A stretch of DNA of 53,075 nt from an uncultured Granulosicoccaceae bacterium. Its GTDB lineage: Bacteria > Pseudomonadota > Gammaproteobacteria > Granulosicoccales > Granulosicoccaceae. A program made the translations under genes and the position numbers. Shown here one piece after another: positions 40,159 through 49,101 of this stretch (the stretch's first letter is position 1; each line of letters begins with the position of its first letter). The stretch spans positions 1 through 53,075 of the forward strand of contig CAKZVB010000123.1 of NCBI GenBank assembly GCA_937922015.1, read 5' to 3'. The notes beneath the pieces are model-generated. The model did no database searches. It was not told the origin of the DNA and saw nothing but the letters and a program-made list of their open reading frames with translations.

Positions 40159-42177
40159 CTAGAAATCATAACTCAAATCGACCGCACCATAATAGGCGGA
40201 AGCATCTGGTTGCTCCGCCCCTTTTCCTGCTTCAAAGAAACCCGCTGACAATGTAATCGACCAGTCCTCGCTTTCTTCATAGCTGACAACCACGTCCAGC
40301 GCCTGACCGATCTCCTTATTCGTGGCGGTCAGAGTTAAGTCCAGTGAAGAATCTCTAAGTTCAGTAGTAGCATTGCGCTGTTGATATTCATGGTACATAA
40401 AGGCAAGGTAGCTGGATGACTTCAACGGAAAAGTAATTCCAGCTGTTTTTATTTGCAGGTTTGATAATTCAGGGTCCAGTACCAACCCGTAAAACGATAA
40501 ATCCGTGGCACTGCCAATGTCGGCGGAATTGCCCTGTAAACCGGTTTGCCTGTAACTTTCATCAGTACCATCACCGGGGTCAGAATCCTTTGAGGTGCCG
40601 GCGACTGAAATAGTAAATTCAGGTTTACCGGGCAGATTGGTCCACCAGGTAGCGCCCAGATCGTAGCCCCAGCCGCGTACACGACCATCGCTCTCCAGTT
40701 GTTGTGTAGACACACCGGCATCATCTTCATCGGTAATAAAGATCTGTTCATTGCCTGAAACAGATCCGATATCGATCCAGTAGTCGAGCTGGTTGTCGTT
40801 ATTTCTCCAAAGACTGCCGTTTGATCGTGCGCCAATCCAGTTAAGATCGGAGGTGACGTCGTCAGTAGCCGCAGATTCGTCTTTTAGGCCCGTCAGAAAT
40901 ATTGACAAGCGATGAAATTCACTTAGCTGATGTGAATACTCGCCTATCCATCGATAAATCGGATCATCTTCAGGTTCAAAAAACTCGCTCCAGAAACCAT
41001 TTTGTGTTTCTACTCCAAGACCAAAAGACAGGTTCCAGTGCCCGGTTGATAAGCTGGTGCCAATCAGATCAAGGGTACTATCGAACATCCAGCCTCTTTC
41101 TTCCGAGATCGACTGAGTACCAAGTGTTACATCGCCGGAGTAAATGTCACTAGTGAATAAAAATTGCAGATAGCTTTCATCAGCTTCAATGGTTGATTCA
41201 ACCTCATTTATCGGAATTGAAAGCTCCAGGATGCCGGACAACATCTGAGTAAAATTGTACTGTAGGCTAATAGCCAGATCTGCTGTTGAGTCGGAAGATC
41301 GACTGCTGGCGGTATTGCTGAAGGAATTGTTAGTAGCTTCTCTGGAGACGCTAAGCTCAACCGCAAAATCCGGATCCGCTACACTATCATCGTCTTCCGT
41401 ATTTTCGTTTTTTTCTGCCGAAACCGGAAGTTCAGTGACCACTTTCTCAACATCACTGTGTGTGATCGGAACTGATGTTACAGGTGCATCTTCACTCACC
41501 GCATTTGCAGATTCCCGTTCCGATTCAGGATCTGCAGTTTGTGTTGGAATACCTTCGTTCTGTGCTGTAACCGGTGTTGGGATATTTGTGACCTTTTGAT
41601 CAGCCTCCGGTGACAGTGCAGGCTTGTCGACAATCTGCCTCTTGGTTTCAGCATCGTCAATCGATGCTGCTACTTTAGAATCCGTTATATTCTGCTCGTC
41701 GGCGGAATCTGTACTTTGAGTGGTCATTGAGTTTGATTGGGGCTCAGGAGATCCGGCAGCTATGCCGGTGTTAGTCGAACTCACCTCTTCTAACATAACT
41801 GTTGGCACCGTTGACGTTACTGATGTAGCGGTGCCCGGTGAAGGCTTCACCCCGGCGGGTGGTTGCATGTCACGTCTGAGGTCTTTTTGTTTCTTTATCG
41901 CTTGTAGAAGAGCCTGATCCACGGTTTCAAGCATCTCTTCAGTCAAGCCTTGCGCGTTGACCAGAAAGTACAGCGTAGCCATTGCCGTTCTTAAGTCATT
42001 TTGACTTAGTCGCTCTTGTGCGTACGCCCAATAGGTGTTGATTTGATCTTCTGTCAGCAATCTGGCGGATTTGCGGATTTGTGGATTAACATCGGGATTA
42101 TTCTGTTGTGCATGCCCTGAAACTGCCACCAGACTGCATATTCCTGCTATACCAAGCGAGGATAAAGTGTTGCGCAT
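40159..42177 (-). CDS. AlgE-like outer-membrane polymer exporter with N-terminal helical and disordered parts
   Basis: This 672-residue protein has a Sec signal peptide (cut near GHAQ, residue 24), a helical region of about 80 residues (EDQINTYWAYAQERLSQND and onward), a disordered Thr/Ser/Glu-rich linker (about 110-270), and a C-terminal beta-barrel ending in the aromatic DLSYDF. The barrel's last third recalls AlgE, the alginate exporter of Pseudomonas: GYDLGATWW, YRQTGLQGNSADIG, FYGLVLDPELSNLQI, YHEYQQRNA and LRDSSLDL. It begins eight bases after the polymer-synthetase stop, so it is probably the exit channel for that product. AlgE passes a polyanion; here the cargo is predicted to be polycationic, and the linker and barrel are rich in acidic residues. 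Homology is by eye. Confidence 0.75.
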   Translation of the reverse strand: MRNTLSSLGIAGICSLVAVSGHAQQNNPDVNPQIRKSARLLTEDQINTYWAYAQERLSQNDLRTAMATLYFLVNAQGLTEEMLETVDQALLQAIKKQKDLRRDMQPPAGVKPSPGTATSVTSTVPTVMLEEVSSTNTGIAAGSPEPQSNSMTTQSTDSADEQNITDSKVAASIDDAETKRQIVDKPALSPEADQKVTNIPTPVTAQNEGIPTQTADPESERESANAVSEDAPVTSVPITHSDVEKVVTELPVSAEKNENTEDDDSVADPDFAVELSVSREATNNSFSNTASSRSSDSTADLAISLQYNFTQMLSGILELSIPINEVESTIEADESYLQFLFTSDIYSGDVTLGTQSISEERGWMFDSTLDLIGTSLSTGHWNLSFGLGVETQNGFWSEFFEPEDDPIYRWIGEYSHQLSEFHRLSIFLTGLKDESAATDDVTSDLNWIGARSNGSLWRNNDNQLDYWIDIGSVSGNEQIFITDEDDAGVSTQQLESDGRVRGWGYDLGATWWTNLPGKPEFTISVAGTSKDSDPGDGTDESYRQTGLQGNSADIGSATDLSFYGLVLDPELSNLQIKTAGITFPLKSSSYLAFMYHEYQQRNATTELRDSSLDLTLTATNKEIGQALDVVVSYEESEDWSITLSAGFFEAGKGAEQPDASAYYGAVDLSYDF

Positions 42178-42185
42178 GTTCTAAT

Positions 42186-45100
42186 TTATCCCGCTGCTGC
42201 CGATCGTGGGACTTCCTCAGTGAATCGACGGTTGAGGCGTCCTCTTAAAGCGGGCGGAGCTGATTTGATAGCAACCTGATCGGCTAGTTGTTTGGCAGGG
42301 TTTCCACCCCACACAGTGTTTTCCGGCACTGAACTTCCCTTCATCAAAAAGGAATCCGCCGCAATTGTCGAACCGTCCTGGATTATCGTCCCGTAGTGAA
42401 TAAACGCTCCAACACCCAAATTACAACGATTGCCGATTATTACTCGATCCGATTTGAATACAGCGTCTTCCATTGAGTGTGCCTGAACAATTGAGTGTAC
42501 ATCTAAACAACAATCATCACCGATACTGACCAGACCGGGTTCGGGAAACGAACACCCTGCATCGTATACTCTTTGTCCGACGTTTAATCCACGCAGGCGC
42601 TGAAACCACGGTTTCAACGCGGTGCCGTTAAATAGTTCAATGAGCGGATTTTCATTCATTTTCCAATAGCGTTCATGTTTCCAGAACGGTTTTTCGTAAA
42701 TCGAACAATAGCGAGGTCGTAAGCTGTTAAATCCCGTGGCTATACGTTCGAATAGAATAGTGTAGAAAATAGCGAATAACATTCCTGCAATACCACTTAC
42801 CAGCAGCACAGTGGACTGAACCGATACGACGGGATAACTATGGAGCAAACTAATTACCTGTACAGCAATCAACGATAGGAAAAATAGTAGTGTGCACGAT
42901 TTAAAAAAGAACAGGCCTAGCGTTCGCAGATTGGAAAACAATTTCAGACGAATACATTTTCGAAGTAAATCCGGGTTCTTGTACTGCTCAAACTGCTGAT
43001 CGCGATCAACACTCCGGGGTATTTCAAAAGGGGGTGAGCCCAGAATGCCGGTATCACTTCGAACCGGCCCGTCTATGGGTATCATCGCCTTAGTACCGAT
43101 CAGGCAATTATTACCAATTTTCGCACCTGTTGGGTAATAGATGTCATTGCCAAGAAATGTGTTTTCCGGAACATTTATCGCCCCCAGTTTAAAGGTGGTA
43201 TGAGAAATATCAATGTTCTTCATTGTGAGGCCATCTGCAACCATTGCGTTTTTGCTGAAACTGCACATAAACGGTGTATTGTGTTGCTGCTGCACACCGG
43301 CATTTGATCCGGTTTGAACAACGCCTTTCATTCCGTACCCAATCGCCTTGAAGTAATACATGATCAGTGAACTGTCACCAAATATTCTATTGAGGTAGGT
43401 GGAATTACTAAAACGGGCCATCCACACACTTAAGGCGTACTGAATACCGAATAACGGTGAAGATTTATTGGTTTGAAGGAAATATCTAATAATTCGAGGT
43501 ATTGCTGTCACAGATATACAGGCCAGAACTATACCGAGGAAATAGAAAAACACAGTAGTGGAAAACAACCATGTAATATTTGAGGGCGATATGTGTGGCA
43601 ACAGTATTGCGCTACGAGGTGCCAGATAATCAATAAGCAAAAACACGAATGGCGCTAAAAATATCCCGGGAACCACTAAAAATGCAGTATAGATCCACCG
43701 ACGCCAGGCACCAAAATCAATTTCATCTGATTTAATAAAATCAGTAGCTACCGGCTCTGCAGGTGAGCCTTGATAATTTTGTCCTGAGCGCAGTGTCTGA
43801 TTTCTATACACCACAGAGTTATTACCCAATTGAATATTATCCTCTAGTGTCGAACCCGCGTCTAACACACAAACCGGTGACACAAACACATTATCACCTA
43901 TAGTGATTGGACCGGGTATAATGTATCCGTTGCGTACCGTGCGTGCGGCCATATAAACCTTTTCCCGAATCATGGTGTTGCTGCCCACTGAGACCAGGTC
44001 CGGAAACGTTGGAGCCCCTGTCATTATTGTGGTGTTTTTGCCAATCCGCACGCCGATCATCCGCAGATAGATTACATGAAGTGGCAGGCCCACGAAGGCG
44101 TTTAACGGATTGCCACTGATCGCAATCCCCGCCACCCATAACTTTAGATGCTTCGCTGTCCAAAGGGGAATTGGCTTGTCGTCACACTTGCCCATCACCA
44201 ACCACTTCAATCCCCAGAAAAACAGTATACTCGATAGAAACATGAAGTTTGTGTAGGCAAACGCGTATTGATATTTGGCAGTGAAGGTCTCGACGCTGGC
44301 CAGCCAATGCAGCCCGAAGACGAGCACAATTATGCCTGCAAAACTCAGTAACACTCCTATAGAGATTTGGATGACACTAAACAACGCATACCTGAGATTA
44401 CTGACTTTGTGTTGAGGTAAGCCATCAACTATGTCTGCGTACTGCCCGGGAAAGCCCGCTGGTTTTTCCGCACAATAGCGATTTGGAGAAGCCGCCAGCT
44501 TCTCGACAGTCGGATTCTGATACACATTCTTTAACGACAGACAAACATCTGGAATAGACTTGTTTACAGCGGCTACAAACTGAGCCATCGACAGTGAATT
44601 AGCGCCCAGATCTGTAAAGAAATGAGCCGTGGCGGATACGCGGTCGAGTTGCAGCAGGTCTGCCATTTGCTGCGCTAATTCTGCCTGCAGCCCCGTAGTT
44701 GGTGCCTGGTATACCTGCCCGGAGGATTGGCGTCTCTGAAGTGAAGGCTCGGGCAGTGATTTACGATCGACTTTGCCGCTGGGTAGAACCGGGAAATCAG
44801 CCAGTACCTCAATAAACGCTGGTACCATATAAACCGGCATATGTTCACGCAGGGTGCTTTCCAGTACATCGAGCGTATCCTCGGTATGGTCTTCGCTGTA
44901 GCTGACAAACAACACCAGTTCTTTATCACCTGCCGGCATATCCACCGGTGTAGTTACGGCCAACGATATACCGCAAACACTCATCGCCATCGATTCAATC
45001 TCTTCGAGCTCAATGCGGTAGCCACGAATCTTCACCTGGGTATCTATCCTGCCAAGATAATCTATGGTGTAGTCTTCGTTTATCCGACCAAGGTCACCTG

Positions 45101-46385
45101 TTCTGTACAATTTTTGACCGGGGTTATCGGGCAGTCCGATAAAATCATCGACGAATACTGAATCTGTTTTTTCAGGAAGGTTCAGGTAGCCGTTTGCTAC
45201 ACCGATGCCTGCTATCGCTATTTCACCGATTTGACCCTGCGCAAGCGCGTGTTGTTCGCCCGGCGAGAGTATTACCACAGAATAGGATGGCAGGGGTCCG
45301 CCAATCGTTACAGTGCCTTGAGTAGACATTACCTGCCAGGTAGCGGTGACAGTGGCCTCCGTAGGTCCGTAGGTATTCAGCATTCGTCTGCCGTTACCAG
45401 CCCAGCGTTGTGCCAGTGGCTGTGGACAGGCTTCGCCGGACACCATGATAAATCGAAGTCGCGGTAGATCCGTTGTTACTGTCGCTAACAGCGTCGGTGT
45501 GCAACACAATGCGGATATACGTTTCTCTATTAGAAATTCAGCAAGATCATCGCCCACTAAACTCACGTCGGACGGGGCGGGTACCAGCGTCGCACCAACC
45601 AGTAAGGGTAACCATATCTCTTCGAAAGAAAAATCGAATGCGATAGTGAGGCCCTGATATACCCGATCGCTTTCCATATAGCCGTAGGTTGCGCGGGCTA
45701 CTCTGAGAAAATTACTGATATTACTGTGTGTAATTGGCACGCCTTTGGGGCGGCCGGTAGAGCCGGAGGTATAGATAATATAAGCTAACGAAGATTCACA
45801 AATCTCAATAGAGACTCGATCCGTTGGCATTGCCGCGATCTTTGATTTTGCATGGTCAATTATGATGGTTCTTGTTTTAGTATTGAACAATGAGTCCGCG
45901 AGCACACTGACAGTTAATAGACGGGTTGCTTCGCTGTCTTCCATAATAAATTCGATGCGCTCTATCGGGAAACTTTTATCAAGCGGTACAAAAGTCGCTC
46001 CGGCTTTCATGACACCTAATATTGATGCATAGGAATAGATAGATCGATCAAACAAAAGCCCGATACGGTCTCCGGTTTTAACTCCGTCATCGATTAGAAA
46101 TCGTGCAATTTGGTTACCCAGGTAATCAAGTGCAGAAAAACTGTATTGCTCGGTATCGTACTCTATGGCTGTTTTAGCAGCGGCACGCTGTTGCCCGAGC
46201 GAATCACAATATTTTTCAAATAACTTATGAGCAGTGTTTGTAGAAGATGGATGAAGGTCAAGCACATTGCTATTGCTGACAAGCACCGGGGCATCATACA
46301 GTTCGGGGCGAAGGGCGTGATGCAGGGTCGGATGTCTTTCCAGCTTCCAGGCTGGGTGAAAATATTCTTGTACTTCAGTATTCAT
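42186..46385 (-). CDS. Membrane NRPS-like homopoly(amino acid) synthetase, epsilon-poly-lysine-synthetase type
   Basis: This 1399-residue protein matches the architecture of Pls, the epsilon-poly-L-lysine synthetase. An adenylation domain (about 50-560) holds YIIYTSGSTGRPKG, NTYGPTEATV and the lysine motif SGKVDRK. A carrier domain has LGANSLS with the pantetheinyl Ser near residue 596. Then three left-handed beta-helix domains (about 750-870, 1010-1130, 1255-1375), each rich in I-G hexapeptide turns, are each preceded by a pair of transmembrane helices, six in all. There is no condensation domain of standard type and no thioesterase. Aligned by hand to PheA, the binding pocket reads D-F-E-C-M-S-T-V-T; the acidic third position suits a basic amino acid. 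With an EctB-type gene upstream, 2,4-diaminobutyrate is the likely monomer. Confidence 0.85.
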   Translation of the reverse strand: MNTEVQEYFHPAWKLERHPTLHHALRPELYDAPVLVSNSNVLDLHPSSTNTAHKLFEKYCDSLGQQRAAAKTAIEYDTEQYSFSALDYLGNQIARFLIDDGVKTGDRIGLLFDRSIYSYASILGVMKAGATFVPLDKSFPIERIEFIMEDSEATRLLTVSVLADSLFNTKTRTIIIDHAKSKIAAMPTDRVSIEICESSLAYIIYTSGSTGRPKGVPITHSNISNFLRVARATYGYMESDRVYQGLTIAFDFSFEEIWLPLLVGATLVPAPSDVSLVGDDLAEFLIEKRISALCCTPTLLATVTTDLPRLRFIMVSGEACPQPLAQRWAGNGRRMLNTYGPTEATVTATWQVMSTQGTVTIGGPLPSYSVVILSPGEQHALAQGQIGEIAIAGIGVANGYLNLPEKTDSVFVDDFIGLPDNPGQKLYRTGDLGRINEDYTIDYLGRIDTQVKIRGYRIELEEIESMAMSVCGISLAVTTPVDMPAGDKELVLFVSYSEDHTEDTLDVLESTLREHMPVYMVPAFIEVLADFPVLPSGKVDRKSLPEPSLQRRQSSGQVYQAPTTGLQAELAQQMADLLQLDRVSATAHFFTDLGANSLSMAQFVAAVNKSIPDVCLSLKNVYQNPTVEKLAASPNRYCAEKPAGFPGQYADIVDGLPQHKVSNLRYALFSVIQISIGVLLSFAGIIVLVFGLHWLASVETFTAKYQYAFAYTNFMFLSSILFFWGLKWLVMGKCDDKPIPLWTAKHLKLWVAGIAISGNPLNAFVGLPLHVIYLRMIGVRIGKNTTIMTGAPTFPDLVSVGSNTMIREKVYMAARTVRNGYIIPGPITIGDNVFVSPVCVLDAGSTLEDNIQLGNNSVVYRNQTLRSGQNYQGSPAEPVATDFIKSDEIDFGAWRRWIYTAFLVVPGIFLAPFVFLLIDYLAPRSAILLPHISPSNITWLFSTTVFFYFLGIVLACISVTAIPRIIRYFLQTNKSSPLFGIQYALSVWMARFSNSTYLNRIFGDSSLIMYYFKAIGYGMKGVVQTGSNAGVQQQHNTPFMCSFSKNAMVADGLTMKNIDISHTTFKLGAINVPENTFLGNDIYYPTGAKIGNNCLIGTKAMIPIDGPVRSDTGILGSPPFEIPRSVDRDQQFEQYKNPDLLRKCIRLKLFSNLRTLGLFFFKSCTLLFFLSLIAVQVISLLHSYPVVSVQSTVLLVSGIAGMLFAIFYTILFERIATGFNSLRPRYCSIYEKPFWKHERYWKMNENPLIELFNGTALKPWFQRLRGLNVGQRVYDAGCSFPEPGLVSIGDDCCLDVHSIVQAHSMEDAVFKSDRVIIGNRCNLGVGAFIHYGTIIQDGSTIAADSFLMKGSSVPENTVWGGNPAKQLADQVAIKSAPPALRGRLNRRFTEEVPRSAAAG

Positions 46386-46485
46386 CGCTACAATCCTTGT
46401 CGATAAGTAAGTACTACTAGCTCGCGTTATTCATGAGGATTCGCCATTCAGCGGCCAAGTTGATCAAAATAGGGGTGCAAAACAG

Positions 46486-46541
46486 GTCGCTTGATCGAGC
46501 GAGAAACGTGGCTAGCCACGTGCCGAGCTTGATCAGGCGAG
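46486..46541. repeat. 56-base imperfect inverted repeat with perfect 16-base core
   Basis: The core ACGTGGCTAGCCACGT (46506-46521) is a perfect palindrome. The arms extend to 28 bases each with 21 of 28 positions complementary. It lies in the 289-base gap between the aminotransferase and the synthetase, about 100 bases upstream of the synthetase start. A strong RNA hairpin here could act as an attenuator or as a transcript-processing site, or the DNA could be a regulator site. No T-tract follows. Confidence 0.7.
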
Positions 46542-46674
46542 ATGTGCAGCAATATTTTCGTCTGATGGTGAATAGACACACTGTCATTTTAAAAACTGCA
46601 CCTAAATCTGTGTTTGGAGCTATGTCTATAGATATTTCGTTAAATTTATCCCGTCGTCTTGTGAATAATGCGGG

Positions 46675-47991
46675 CTAGATGGCTTGTTGCAACACGACCT
46701 CCTGTCTAACCGGCGGCGTCGGGCTGGCGATGTCTTTGTGAAAAACCAGATTCAAGCAATGTTCAAGAATTTCAAGCCCCTCATCTATCAACTCATCAGA
46801 CGTGGTGATGGGCATAAACAGTTTTATGACTTCATCTTGCGGACCGGAGCGTTCTATTATCAAGCCTTGTTCAAATGCAAGCTTCGTAACTCGAGCGGCC
46901 TTGTCAGGATCAGCGCACAGCAGGCCTCGCATCATGCCCCGTCCTTTGCTTTTTACGATATCGCCCTGATGTTTGATAATCTGTCTTGTTAACCAATCGT
47001 CAATGCGTGTACTTTGTATCGCAATGTTGTTGCTGAGCTCAGAGTTTTTCCAATAGGTTTCAATCGCCGCTGCCGCAGTCACAAAAGCGTGGTTGTTACC
47101 ACGAAAAGTACCGTTGTGCTCGGCGGGTCTCCATTGGTCCAGAGAGCGTTTTATCAACACCGCTGACAGTGGTAATCCAAAACCGGAGAACGACTTCGAC
47201 AAGGTAACGATATCCGGTTGTATTTTTGCCGGTTCGAAACTAAAGAAAGTGCCGGTGCGACCACAGCCGGCCTGGATGTCATCCACGATCAAAAGTATCT
47301 CGTGCGCTTTGCAAATATATTCCAGTTTCCTGAGCCAGGCGTTGCTTGCCGCGTTCAATCCGCCTTCGCCCTGAACTGTTTCCAGTAACACCGCTGCCGG
47401 CATTTCCAGTCCACTGGACTTATCGTTCAGGACATGTGAAAAATACTCAAGTGAATTGATTGCACCGTTCATGTAACCGTCATATGGCATGAATGTGGTG
47501 CCTGTGAGCGGTAGTCCGGCAGCACTACGATTGTATTGATTGCCTGTCGCCGCCAGCGCTCCCAGAGAAACACCATGGTATCCGTTGGTGAAGCACACTA
47601 TATTTGTTCTGCCCGTCACTTTGCGGGCAAGTTTCATAGCCGACTCAACAGCGTTGGCACCTGTAGGCCCGGTGAACTGAACAACATAATCGAGCCCGCG
47701 CGGCCGTAGTAGTAGATCTGACATTACTTGCAGCAAACGCTCTTTGGACGCAGTTTGCATGTCGAGCCCCTGCGCGATTGAGTCGTTTGTTATGTATTCA
47801 ATGAGCGGCGCTTTCAGAGCCGGCGGGTTGTGGCCATAGTTGAGTGATCCACAGCCAGCCAGAAAATCGATGTATCTCTTTCCGTCAGTACTCCAGATCT
47901 CGGATCCGATCGCCTTTGAAAAAGTGGCTGGATAGGCCCGACTGTAACTTCGTGATTCGGACTCGAGTGATTCAAATATAGAATAAACCAT
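46675..47991 (-). CDS. EctB-type L-2,4-diaminobutyrate:2-oxoglutarate aminotransferase
   Basis: This 438-residue PLP enzyme is a class III aminotransferase closely resembling EctB, which turns aspartate-semialdehyde into L-2,4-diaminobutyrate with glutamate as amino donor. Recognisable parts are FESLESESRSYSRAYPATF, LNYGHNPPALK, QFTGPTGANAVESAMKLARK, the catalytic-lysine region TLSKSFSGFGLPL, IVDDIQAGCGRTGTFFSFE and EHNGTFRGNNHAFVT. AAGGAG lies ten bases before ATG. In ectoine operons ectA and ectC flank ectB; neither is present here, so the diaminobutyrate is probably meant for the synthetase encoded next on the same strand. A poorly conserved 25-residue tail follows the domain. Confidence 0.9.
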   Translation of the reverse strand: MVYSIFESLESESRSYSRAYPATFSKAIGSEIWSTDGKRYIDFLAGCGSLNYGHNPPALKAPLIEYITNDSIAQGLDMQTASKERLLQVMSDLLLRPRGLDYVVQFTGPTGANAVESAMKLARKVTGRTNIVCFTNGYHGVSLGALAATGNQYNRSAAGLPLTGTTFMPYDGYMNGAINSLEYFSHVLNDKSSGLEMPAAVLLETVQGEGGLNAASNAWLRKLEYICKAHEILLIVDDIQAGCGRTGTFFSFEPAKIQPDIVTLSKSFSGFGLPLSAVLIKRSLDQWRPAEHNGTFRGNNHAFVTAAAAIETYWKNSELSNNIAIQSTRIDDWLTRQIIKHQGDIVKSKGRGMMRGLLCADPDKAARVTKLAFEQGLIIERSGPQDEVIKLFMPITTSDELIDEGLEILEHCLNLVFHKDIASPTPPVRQEVVLQQAI

Positions 47992-48417
47992 GTTCGTTAC
48001 TTCTCCTTGTATGATTAAAAAATATAATCAGGAACGGTGGTCCCGGATACCGTCTTTTCCTCCCAACGTACAAATAGTAAAGCCAGGGACATCTGAACTT
48101 GGCAGCTAAACTAGCACTGGGAAATTCAATGAGCTATTACCCATTAGAGTTAATACTTTTATCGAACTAAAAATAGTCATATTGGAAGTGACAGGGTAGA
48201 TCGATTCTAAAAGTGCTATTTATAAGCGATATTTAAAGGAATACGCTGGTTGAGAAGATCAGCTAAGTGGAGGATGTCGGGTTATCAACTACTGGAATGT
48301 CACTGTTGATATACATTGTGGTATGACGGTAATGTGTTGTAAAAATTGCGATGGCGTATAGACTGATAGTCGCTGAAGGGGAATTCTAAAACGGCTAATA
48401 GTTGAGAAGCGGTTTGT
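47992..48417. other. 426-base upstream region of the diaminobutyrate/polymer operon
   Basis: The stretch is AT-rich compared with its surroundings and has no convincing gene. It must hold the promoter of the aminotransferase gene. The inverted repeat TGATTA/TAATCA (48012-48030) lies 20 bases before the ATG, inside the leader. ACGGT/ACCGT (48035-48054) forms another small stem. No clear sigma-70 or sigma-54 element could be fixed. Confidence 0.45.
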
Positions 48418-49095
48418 TCAGGCCTGCATCAACGCCGAATAAATTCCAAAGACACCTACAACAATCAGGCTTAACGCCCAGACAATATCAAGGTTAAACC
48501 AGCTTTTGGAAATGAACTTCAGGCCCAGCCAGAAATAGACTATTGACGCGACAACTCCACCAGCAAGGGTCATTGCCAGTGTATGTGCGGTAGCGACTGC
48601 AAGAGCGTTCATTATATTGCCGCGCATCAACAGACCGGCCGCCTGATGACCTGCGTCACCGTTCATGCCGCTGTCAATGCCACAAATACCCAGGTAGACA
48701 GGCACAAGCATTAGTCCTGCGCCGTGCGCCATCGCCGCCAGAAAAGACCAAAGAGCCAGCCGGGCAGGGTGTACGCGTGACAGAAATCTGGGGTGACGCC
48801 GGTTTATCAGTAAATAGACGCCCATAGCGATCACAATGATACCTGCACCAATGCGTAGTTCTTTTTCCCAGGTAAGGAGCGCTGTCATTAATGAGAATGG
48901 CAACAGTATGGCCAGCATAGCTACAAAGTGCCCAAGCGCAAGCAGACCAAGCGCTTTAGGAAGCGCCCGATGTCTTCCTTCCATAAGGCCCGCAGATACC
49001 GCCAGTGGCCAGCCCATGCCCGGGTTAACGCCGTGATAAACCCCTGATAAAATAACGGCCCACCACAGGACCGTTATCGATGCGTCTTCTAACAT
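48418..49095 (-). CDS. Uncharacterised multi-pass membrane protein, 225 residues
   Basis: I do not recognise this family with confidence. It has about six transmembrane helices. Histidine-bearing motifs sit in or near helices: SGVYHGVNPGMGWPLAVSAGL near residue 20, LGHFVAM near 55, AAMAHGAGLMLVP near 120 and ATAHTLAMTLAGG near 170. This pattern recalls metal or small-solute transporters of the NicO/UreH type. It starts seven bases after the methanethiol-oxidase-like gene, so they are co-transcribed. Supplying or exporting a metal or sulfur compound for that enzyme is a guess. Confidence 0.7.
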   Translation of the reverse strand: MLEDASITVLWWAVILSGVYHGVNPGMGWPLAVSAGLMEGRHRALPKALGLLALGHFVAMLAILLPFSLMTALLTWEKELRIGAGIIVIAMGVYLLINRRHPRFLSRVHPARLALWSFLAAMAHGAGLMLVPVYLGICGIDSGMNGDAGHQAAGLLMRGNIMNALAVATAHTLAMTLAGGVVASIVYFWLGLKFISKSWFNLDIVWALSLIVVGVFGIYSALMQA

Positions 49096-49101
49096 CCGCT
49101 G

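Noticed and set aside
40159-42177. Calling the barrel protein an alginate exporter gene algE
   Set aside because: No alginate polymerase or alg genes are present; the neighbour is a polyamino-acid synthetase.
42186-46385. Reading the synthetase as an AMP-ligase fused to ordinary acyltransferases
   Set aside because: The single frame with a carrier domain and three beta-helix domains each preceded by two membrane helices is the specific Pls layout.
42186-46385. Assigning the product as epsilon-poly-lysine (gene pls)
   Set aside because: The EctB-type gene next to it makes diaminobutyrate more likely than lysine, so no symbol was given.
46433-46678. Plus-strand frame of 81 codons between the synthetase and aminotransferase genes
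   Set aside because: It runs through the long inverted repeat, has no ribosome site, overlaps the aminotransferase end and resembles no family I know.
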